A stretch of 46,552 bases of DNA, taken from NCBI GenBank assembly GCA_002238555.1, contig MPMO01000039.1, forward strand, positions 1 through 46,552, read 5' to 3'. The translations under genes were made by a program, and so were the position numbers. Under the pieces are notes generated by a model that made no database searches, had not been told where the DNA came from, and saw nothing but the letters and a program-made list of their open reading frames with translations. Below, one piece after another: positions 1 to 9,600 of this stretch. Position 1 is the stretch's first letter, and every line of letters begins with the position of its first letter. The DNA is from Caldilineaceae bacterium bin34. GTDB taxonomy: Bacteria > Chloroflexota > Anaerolineae > Caldilineales > Caldilineaceae.

Positions 1-608
1 GCCGCAAGGCATCAGGGCGAGTATAGTACGCAGCAATCGCACGGAACACCTCTTTCGATGATGCCTGAACTACATCAACGATAGCAGGTCCCGTGCGGTT
101 CCTTTTGGGGGTCGGAAGCCCCCCCCCCGATTTATCCGCCGGTCAGGCCAATGGTCCCGTAAAGCCCGAATTGGGAGCGTGAAACCGGCTCAAAACTGTC
201 CAAACCATAGCTCGTTGGCGACACGTCCTGAAAGGAACCCCCGACGAACCTCACACGACCGACGGATGCTGCCCCACTGCCGGCTTTTGGGGGCTACCCA
301 AACCGAACCCCGCCATCGAGTGGGCACCATATTGGCCCAAGCCGGTTCAGCCACCTTTTTCAATATTGTCATGGAGTTGATTCTGGGTGGAAGATCCGAT
401 GCATCCATCCCAAGGTTAAATGTATGAAACATATATATGAAATAAATCGGCAATGCCTTTAATATATAGGCATTGCCGACGGACTTCCCTGGTTTGATTC
501 GGGTATACCCTTCGGAATCATGGTATCTTTCCATGCCAAGGATGCGGATTCCTTGTCTTCGTCGGCCGCTGGCACAATGGCGGGCCGATTTGGTTCCAGG
601 AGCAAGCC
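1..608. other. Upstream region of the PKS, no confident gene
   Basis: No gene is called here. On the minus strand, positions 1 to about 139 read without a stop and contain a protein-like stretch (IVDVVQASSKEVFRAIAAYY), but no start codon is visible and it runs off the left edge, so it may be the remnant or body of an unrecognised gene. A run of ten C residues lies at 119-128 inside that open frame. Positions 421-470 are strikingly AT-rich compared with the rest of the window and hold the inverted repeat annotated separately, so the PKS promoter is probably there. Confidence 0.5.
447..479. promoter_or_regulatory. Perfect 12-bp inverted repeat in AT-rich island upstream of PKS
   Basis: The arms TCGGCAATGCCT (447-458) and AGGCATTGCCGA (468-479) are exact reverse complements around a 9-nt AT-only centre. 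The element is 130 bp before the PKS start and follows an AT-rich stretch with several TATA-like hexamers. It has no downstream T-run, so a terminator is less likely than an operator for a dimeric regulator or a 5'-UTR hairpin. The regulator is not identifiable from this window. Confidence 0.6.
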
Positions 609-3600
609 ATGCCAGAGCAGAACGGTCACGCCAACCCTGCAAGTCCACGATCCGGCGATCCTGACCATGCGCCACAGCGCGGATTCGGTCCGGACATGCC
701 CATAGCCATCGTGGGTATGGCTTGCCGTTTTCCCCGTGCAGGGGATCTCGATGCTTTTTGGCATCTGCTGGCCACCGGCGAGAGTGCGGTTGAGGAGGGG
801 AGCCCGGGTTCCGGCATCGGGCGTGTGGGCGAGCTCTTCCTGGACGGGGACGTACAGAGCGAAGCCTGTCGTTTTGGTGCCTATCTTGAAGATATAGATC
901 AGTTTGACGCCGGGTTTTTCCGCATATCTCCCATAGAGGCGCAATTGCTGGATCCGCAGCAGCGGTTGATGCTGGAAACCAGCTGGCGCGCCCTCGAGGA
1001 CGCGGGCATGGACCCCGATCGGCTGCATGGCAGCCGTACCGGAGTCTATGCCGGGATCAGCAACAACGAGTACCGGGGCCTGATCCTGGACGCCAGCGAC
1101 ACGGCGGAGCCGGCGGCCAGCCTGTATTCGGTGACGGGCACCTCCTTCAACACGGCCATTGGCCGGGTGGCCTTCGTGCTGGGCCTGCAGGGCCCAGCCA
1201 TGGCGGTGGACACCGCTTGTTCGTCCTCCCTGGTGGCCGTGCACCAGGCAGTCACGGGGTTGCAGCGGGGCGAGTCGGATCTGGCCTTGGCCGGAGGCGT
1301 ACACACCATCCTTTCAGGGCGATTGCTGGAATTGCGCGGCAATGCCGGGATGTTGGCCCCCGATGGCCGGTGCAAGACCTTCGACGCCTCGGCCAACGGC
1401 TATGTGCGGGGCGAAGGCTGCGGCATCCTGGTCCTGAAGCGGCTGCAGGAGGCGGAAGCGGACGGCGATCGCATCTGGGGCGTGATTCGGGGGACCGCCC
1501 TGAACCAGGACGGAGCCAGTCCGGGCCTGACCGTGCCCAATGGAGAGGCACAGGTGGGGGTCATCGAGGATGCCCTGGCCCGTGCGGGCGTCCTGCCGTC
1601 CCAAGTGGACTATGTGGAAGCCCATGGCACAGGCACGCCCGTAGGCGATCCCATTGAGTTGCAGGCGACAGGGTCGGCCTACAGCAGTGGACGCACAGCC
1701 GATGTCCCGCTGCTGATTGGATCGGTCAAGACCAACTTCGGGCACCTGGAGTCGGCCGCGGGTGCGGCCGGCCTCATCAAGGTTGTCCTGGCCATGCGGA
1801 AGGGGGTAATCCCCAAGCACCTGAACTTCCGCATCCCGACGCCGGAAGTCGACTGGGATCAGTTGCCCGTCAAGGTGACATCGGAGGCCACGGAGTGGCC
1901 CATCCATGCCGATCGCAAGCCGTTGGCGGGAGTGAGCGGCTTTGGCTGGTCGGGTACCAATGCGCACGTCGTGGTGGAAGGCTACGAGTCGCCCGACGAA
2001 GACATCCAAGCATCATCCCAAGGCAGGTGGCCGGCGGGTTCTCCGCAGGCGATTCCCGTTTGCCTGCCGGACCCCGCGGCGGCTGCCCCCGGCCCGCGTG
2101 CGACACGGCTGCTGCCCCTGTCCGGAAAGTCGGGCAATGTCCTGCCGGCCCTGGCGGGGCGGTACCTGTCGTGGCTTGATGCACATGCGGCACAGCTTGA
2201 CCTCGCGGATTCGGCTGCGGACCGGCTGCTGGCGGACATGGCATGGACAGCCAGTACGGGACGTAGTCACTTTGCCCACCGGGCGGCCCTGACGTTCCAG
2301 GATGCCGATTCCTTGCGGGAACAGCTGCAAGTCCTGGCGGACACGAACCCGGACACGAACCCGCGCCCCGGGGCCAAGGTTGCCTTTGCGTACACGGGCC
2401 AGGCCAGCCAGTGGGTGGGCATGGGGCAGACGCTCTACGAACGCGAGCCCGTGGCCCGGTCCATATTGGATCGCTGTGACCGAATCCTGCGGGAAGAACG
2501 CGGCACTTCCCTGTTGGCCGTGATGTTCGGTCAGGCGAGCCCGGAGGCGGACTTGGACGACCCGGCCTGGACACAGCCGGCCATCTATGCCCTGGAGTGT
2601 GCCTTGACCGCCCTCTGGCGGAGTGTGGGGATTGAGCCGGACGCGGTTGTGGGCCACAGTCTGGGAGAAATTGCAGCCGCCCAGGCTGCGGGGATCTTTT
2701 CGCTTGAGGACGGCTTGCGGTTTGCCGCGGCGCGCGGTGCGCTCATGAACTCCATTCCGGATGATGGCGCCATGGCGGCGGTGTTTGCCTCCCCTGCCCA
2801 GGTGCAGGAGGCCGTGGATGCACGGAATGCGATATCCGACGACCCAAGGTTGAGCATTGCCGCCGACAATGGCGCGCAACAGGTCGTCACCGGTCCCGCC
2901 GCCGCCGTTGATGCCGTGGTCGGGCAGTTCGAGGCAGAGGGTCTTTGGGTCAGGAAACTCAGGAACAGCCAGGCCTATCACAGTGCCCTGTTGGAGCCGG
3001 TGCTGGGCGACTTGGAAGCGATCGTTGACACTCTTGCACCCTCGACCGTCACGGGAACCTTCGTCAGCAGCATGACGGGTCGGGTGGTGGCACCGGGGAC
3101 GACGCTGGGCAGCGAGTACTGGTGCAGGCAGACTCGACAGCCCGTGAAGTTCCGCACCTGCATCGAGACCCTGGTGGACCTGGGCATCCAGGTTGTTGTG
3201 GAACTCGGTCCCCGGGCGGTGCTCGGACCGCTGATGGCCACGAACTGGCCCGTGGCGCCGGAAGAGCCCCCGGCCATCCTGTCAAGCCTGATCCGACCCA
3301 CCGCCGAAGATCGGGAGAGAGGCGAGTGCGACAGCGGATTCGTCGAAGCCGTGGGCGAGGCGTACACGGCAGGTCTCCCGGTACATCTGGAAGGCCTGTT
3401 TGTCGGCGAGGCGCGCCGGCGGATTGCCCTGCCCGCCTATCCGTTCCAACGCCGCCGGCACTGGGTCGAAACCCGCAGGCGACGCACGTCCCGGACTGGT
3501 CATCCGCTGCTGGGCGTGCGGCACGAGTCGCCCCGGAATGAGATTCTGTTTGAGACCGAGATATCGGCCTCCGAGCCGACCTGGCTGGAAGACCACAAGG

Positions 3601-6600
3601 TGTTTGGCTGGCTGGTGGCTCCGGGCGCCCTCTATGCCGCCATGGCCGCCTCCGCCGTCGGGTCGGGAAGCAACGTCTCGGTGACAGTGGAGGATTTGCA
3701 GTTGCACAACCCCTTGCTCGTGCCTGCGGAAGACCAGGGCGAGGAAGGCGGGTCGAGTGTACGGAACGTGGAGTTGGTACTGGATGCCTCCGGGTTGCCG
3801 CAGGCCTTCGAGATTTTCAGCAGGGGGGAAGACGAAGAAGAATGGACCCTCCATGCGGAGGGCCGGGCATCGTCGTCGGCTGCGTCCCGGACCGGGGAGC
3901 GGATCGATCCCGCCGACTTGCAGGACGGCCTGCAGGAAGAAGACACCGCCGCGTTCTACCGCGCCCGGGCAGAGGCCGGGGTGAACCTGGGACCGGGCTT
4001 TCGCACACTCCGGACCCTTTGGTCCGGGACGGGCGAGGCCCTGGGGGAGATTGTGCTCCCGGAATCCATCGGCTCGGGTGAGCTGACGGCCCATCCACTC
4101 CTGCTGGACGGCTGCCTGCAGGTCATGGCGGCGGCCCGTCGTATGGCCGGGGTCGAGGAAGGGGGAACCTATCTGCCCTTCGGGTGGGAACGACTGTGGT
4201 TGAACACACCCCTGCCGGACCGCATGCTTTGTCATGCCCGCATGCGGGAAAGCGCGCGGGCCGCCCAGCCGGAGGACGCCGGCGGCGAACCGCCGGAAGT
4301 TCTGGCCGGGGATCTGCGGTTCTACACGCCGGACGGGGTCGAGTTGGGTGGCCTGAACGGGTACACCGTGAAGCGGGCGACGCGAGCCGCCCTGTTGTCG
4401 GCCACCGAAGGGGTGAAGGATCTTCTGTATGAAATCGTGTGGAGGGATCGTCCTCTGGTGCCGGGAATCCTGCCCGCGGATTTCCTGCCGTGTCCGACCG
4501 CCGTTGCCGCCGGTTCACAACCCTTCACCGCGTATTTGTCGGCCGAAGGGGTCGCAGCCCAGTCCCGCGCCGACCTGTTGACGGACCTGGAACGTCTGTC
4601 GTGGGCCTATGCCCTTGCCGCGCTGGACACATTGGGATGGACACGCAAGGTCGGCCAGGTGATCGACCCGGACACCTTGCGGCAACGCCTGCAAGTGGAT
4701 GAGGTACACCGGAAACTGTTCCGCCGCATGCTGGAAATGGCGGCCAGGATCGGGGTCTTGGAGGAACAGCCCGAGGGCTTTGTCGTGACCATCGGCACGG
4801 GGGATCCGCTGCCGGAGGCGGCGGTTGGCGATCCCGTGGAGTTTGCCCGCTGGATGGAAACGGCCTATCCGCACGGCACCACCGAGATCGGGCTGTTTCA
4901 AAGGTCGGCCGGAGCCTTGGCGGACGTGCTGCGCGGCCTGGCGGATCCGCTGACCCTGCTGTTCAGCAGCGGCGAGCCCAGTGCCGCCGACCTGTATCTG
5001 AAGGCTCCGGTGGCCCGTGCGGCCAACCGGATGCTGGCCGACGCGATGGTAGCCCTTCTGAGCGAAATTCCCGACGGACGCCGGTTGCGCGTGCTGGAAG
5101 TCGGAGCCGGCACGGGATCGGCGACGGCCTCCGTGCTGCCGGAACTTCCGGAGGACCGGTTCGACTATGTCTATACGGACATTTCCGCGGGCTTTTTTGC
5201 GGAAGCGGAATCCCGATTCGGGGGAGCGGAAGCCTCGATCGAGTACCGGGTGCTGGATATCGAGAAGGATCCGGTCGACCAGGGATTCGAGGAGCACGCC
5301 TACGACCTGGTAATTGCCTCCAACGTCCTGCATGCCACGCGGTACCTGCAGGAAACCCTGGCCCACTGCCGGATGCTCCTGGCTCCGTCCGGCCATTTGG
5401 TGGCGCTTGAGAACCTGCGCGGCCAGGGCTGGCTGGACTTGACCTTCGGTCAACTGGACGGCTGGTGGCGCTTTGCGGACCACTACCGCCTGCACCATGC
5501 GCTGGCCGGCCCGGCCGTGTGGCGGCAGGCCCTGGACGACGCGGGATTCAGGCAGACGGAGGTTCTGGGCGTAGCCGGGGCGGACTCCGCCGAGACGCCG
5601 GACCGGGGCGTGATCATGGCGCAGGGGCCGGCCGAGGTCGCGGAGGCCGCCGGTTTGTGGGTTCTGGCGGCGGATGGCGGCGATGCCGCGGAGGCACTGG
5701 CCGCCGCCCTGGTCGCACGGAACCAACAGGTCATCCTGGCCGGCAGGGATTGGCCGTTGGACGACGATTCCGCCGTGACGGGATCCGGTGTGACCAAGGC
5801 CTCCGTGGAGCCCGGGCAGCGCGAGTCCTGGAGTTCCCTGTTCGAGGAGCTGCCCGATGATGTTCCGTTCGCCGGCATCATCCATCTCATGTCCCTGGAC
5901 GGGCACGGAGCAGAGGCGACAACCCAACAGTTGGCGGAGGACACACGGTTGGCGTGTGCCAGCGCCCTGGCCCTGGTGCAGGGCCTGACGGACCAGGATC
6001 TGCTTCCGGGGAATGGCGTGTGGCTGGTGACGCGAGGTGCACAGGTGCTGGAGCGGGAAGGCCAAGGGCACCTCGTCGGCGCCACGCTGTGGGGATTGGG
6101 CAAGGTGGTTGCCCGGGAAGCGGGCCATCTGCAGCCGAGGATGCTTGATCTGGACCCGGGCGCGCCGGTGGCCTTTGCCGACCTGGTTGACGAATTCCTG
6201 TATCCGGACGACGAAGATCACATCGCCTACCGTCGGGGACTCCGCCAGGCTTCCCGCCTGGAGCGGACCGCAGTGGATTCGCTGTCCGTGTCGGAAGAGT
6301 CCGGCTGGTTGCTGGAGCCCGACGTCGGCGGCGCCCTTGAAGGCCTGCACGCCCAGCCATGGCCCAAGCGACCGTTGGAGGCGAGGGAAGTTCGGGTTGC
6401 CGTCGATGCCACCGGGCTCAATTTCTGGGACCTGTTCCGTGCGCTTGGTGTAATCGACGAAGGGTTGCTGGGCGGAGAGTTCTGCGGGCGGATCCTCGAT
6501 GTCGGATCCGAGGTGTCGGCGTTCGCTCCGGGCGATCTCGTTGTGGGCCTGGCATTTGGAACGTTCGGACCCGAGACGGTTACACGCGAGGAAATGGTGG

Positions 6601-9600
6601 CCCCGGCGCCATCCGGGTTCCCGGCAACGTCCCTGGCGACGATTCCCACCGCGTTCGTGTCGGCCGCACTGTCGTTCGATGCCGCCGAACTGAAGGCCGG
6701 CGAGCGGGTTCTCATCCACGCCGGCGCAGGCGGTGTGGAGCTGGCCGCCATCCAGCTGGCGCAGGCTGCGGGCGCGGAAGTGTTCGCAACGGCGAGCGCA
6801 CCCAAACAGGCCTATCTCCGGTCGCTGGGCGTGAAGCACGTGTTCGACAGCCGCCGGACGAAGTTCGGAGAACAGATTCGGGAAGCCACCGGGGGCGAGG
6901 GCGTGCACGTGGTGCTGAACAGCCTGACGGGAGAGGGCTTCATCGACACGAGCCTGTCCTGCCTGGCCCAAGGCGGCCGGTTCGTGGAAATGGCCAGGGT
7001 CGACATTTTCAGCGAGGAGGAGATGGCGGCGGCGCGGCCCGATGTCGCCTACACCATCCTGGAACTGGATGTGCTGAAGGAATTCCATCCGGAGGTGCCG
7101 GGAGCCGCGCTCCGGAAAGTGATGCTGCAGTTGGCAGCGGGCGAGGTCGGGCCGCTGGTTCACAGCCGGTGGTCCCTGACCGAGGCCGGCGCGGCCATGG
7201 ATTTCATGCGCGGTGCCCGGCACATCGGAAAGATTGTCCTGACGCCGTCGCCCATCGAACGAGGATCGCTGCGCGCGGACCGGACCTATCTGGTAACAGG
7301 TGGACTGGGTGGAATCGGGTGTGCCGTCGCGGGTTGGCTGGCGGATCGGGGCGCCGGTGCCATCGTATTGAACGGACGTCGCGAACCCGATGCCCCCGCC
7401 CGGGAAGCCATCAGTGCACTGCAGGCACGCGGGGTGACCATCCGGGCGGAACTGGCCGACGTAACGGACGGAGCGGCCGTGGACGCGATGCTGGCGCGCA
7501 TGGACGCATCCCTGCCGCCGCTGGGCGGTGTGATTCACAGCGTAGGCGTGTTGTCGGACGCCGCGTTGACAAACCAGACCTGGCAAAGCTTCGAGGATGT
7601 CCTGTGGCCCAAGATGCTGGGGGCCTGGCATCTGCACCGGGCAACGGCGGACCGGGGCCTGGATCTGTTCGTCCTGTTTTCCAGCGTGACCGGCGTCTTG
7701 GGCAATGCCGGCCAGGCCAACCACGGCGCCGCCAACGCGTTCCTGGACCAGCTCGCGGGACATCGGCGCGCACAGGGGTTGGCCGGGCAGTCCATCGCCT
7801 GGGGGGCGTGGGCCGGGCTCGGTGAAGCCGAGGAGCAGCGGGAGCGCATCGCCGGGCAACTGGAAGCCAGCGGCACCGGCTGGATCTCGCCGCGCCAGGG
7901 TCTGCGCGCCTTCGAGCGCCTCGTGCACAAGGGCACGGCCACCGGCATGGTGGCATCGGTGGACTGGTCCATCCTGGCCGAGCACATCGGCCGGCCGGCA
8001 CCTTTGCTCGAAAGCCTGCTGGCCACGGAGGACGAAGTTCCCGCCGAGCAGGGGGATGTGCAGGCGGACTTGCTGTCCGGTCTCAGTCTTGCACTGCCGG
8101 AGGCGCGCGAGCAGGTGCTGGTCTCGTTCCTCCAGAATGAGCTGCAGGCGGTGATGCGGCTGCCAAACCTGCCGCCGCCGGTGGCGGAGTTCTCCGACTT
8201 GGGGATGGATTCGCTGATGGCGGTCGAGTTGCGCAACCGCCTGAACCGGGCCTTTGCCGGAGAGTACGTGGCATCCAACACGGTGGTGTTCGACTTTCCC
8301 AGTATTGCGGAGCTGGCCCGTCACCTGGCCGGCGAGTTCGGCGATGCGCCGGAGCCGACTCCGCGCCAAGCGCCTGTCACGCCGCGTGCGCTGCCGGAAG
8401 AAGATGCCATCGCGATCGTGGGCATGGCCTGCCGTTTCCCCGGAGCGGAGGATCTGGCCGCCTTCTGGGAGTTGCTGGCAACCGGTGCCAATGCCGTGAC
8501 GGATGGGCGCACGGACTCCGGCGACTGGCAGGGGGTCGCGGGCGATCCCGACAGCGACGATGCCGCGAGTCGCCGGGGCGCGTTCGTGGACGGCATCGAT
8601 CGGTTTGATGCCGGGTTCTTCCGGATTGCCCCGATCGAGGCGCGCACCATGGATCCGCAGCAGCGCATGCTGCTGGAGACCAGCTGGCAGGCCCTTGAGG
8701 ATGCCGGCATTGATCCGGACCAGTTGAAGGGCAGTCGGTCCGGGGTATACATGGGAGTGGGCGCCAGCGAGTATCGCCGGTTGATGGAAGCGAAGGGCGC
8801 GGACGGTGATTTCTTCGGCACGGCCGGCAGTGTCGCGGTCGGCAGGATTGCGTTCACGCTGGGCCTGGAGGGACCGGCGGTGCCTTTCGATTTGGCCTGC
8901 ACTTCCTCGCTGGTGGCGGTGCACCAGGCGGTTGCCAGCTTGCAGCGCGGCGATGCCGATCTGGCCTTGGCCGGCGGGGTGAATGCGATTCTGTTTCCCA
9001 AGGTGGCCCGGTTCCTTGCCGATTTGGGCATGTTGTCGCAGAGCGGACAGTGCTGGAGTTTCGACGCGGCCGCAGATGGTTACGTGCGCGGTGAGGGCTG
9101 TGGTGTGGTGGTCCTGAAACCCCTGAGCCGGGCGGAGGCCGACGGTGATCGCGTTTGGGCCGTGATTCGCGGATCGGCCGTCAACCAAAACGGCGCGGGC
9201 CTGGGCCTGACGCTGCCGAGTGGTCCGGCTCAGGAACGGGTGATGACGGAGGCCCTGATGCGCGCCGGGGTGGACCCTGCCGAGGTGGACTACCTGGAGG
9301 CCCACGGGCCGGGCAATGCCGTGGGAGATGAAGTCGAACTGAGTGCCGCGGCTACAGTCTATGGCCCTGGTCGGGGAACAGGTCAGCCTCTGCTGGTCGG
9401 GTCCGTGAAGACCAACATGGGACACCTGGAAAGTGCGGGCGCGATTGCCGGCCTGATCAAAACGGTGTTGGCCATGAGGCATGGAACCATTCCGAAGCAT
9501 CTGCACTTCAACAATCCCACTCCGGAGGTTGACTGGAGACGAATGCCGCTGCAGGTCACTTCGGAGTCCACGGACTGGCCGTCGGCACCCGGTCGTCCCT

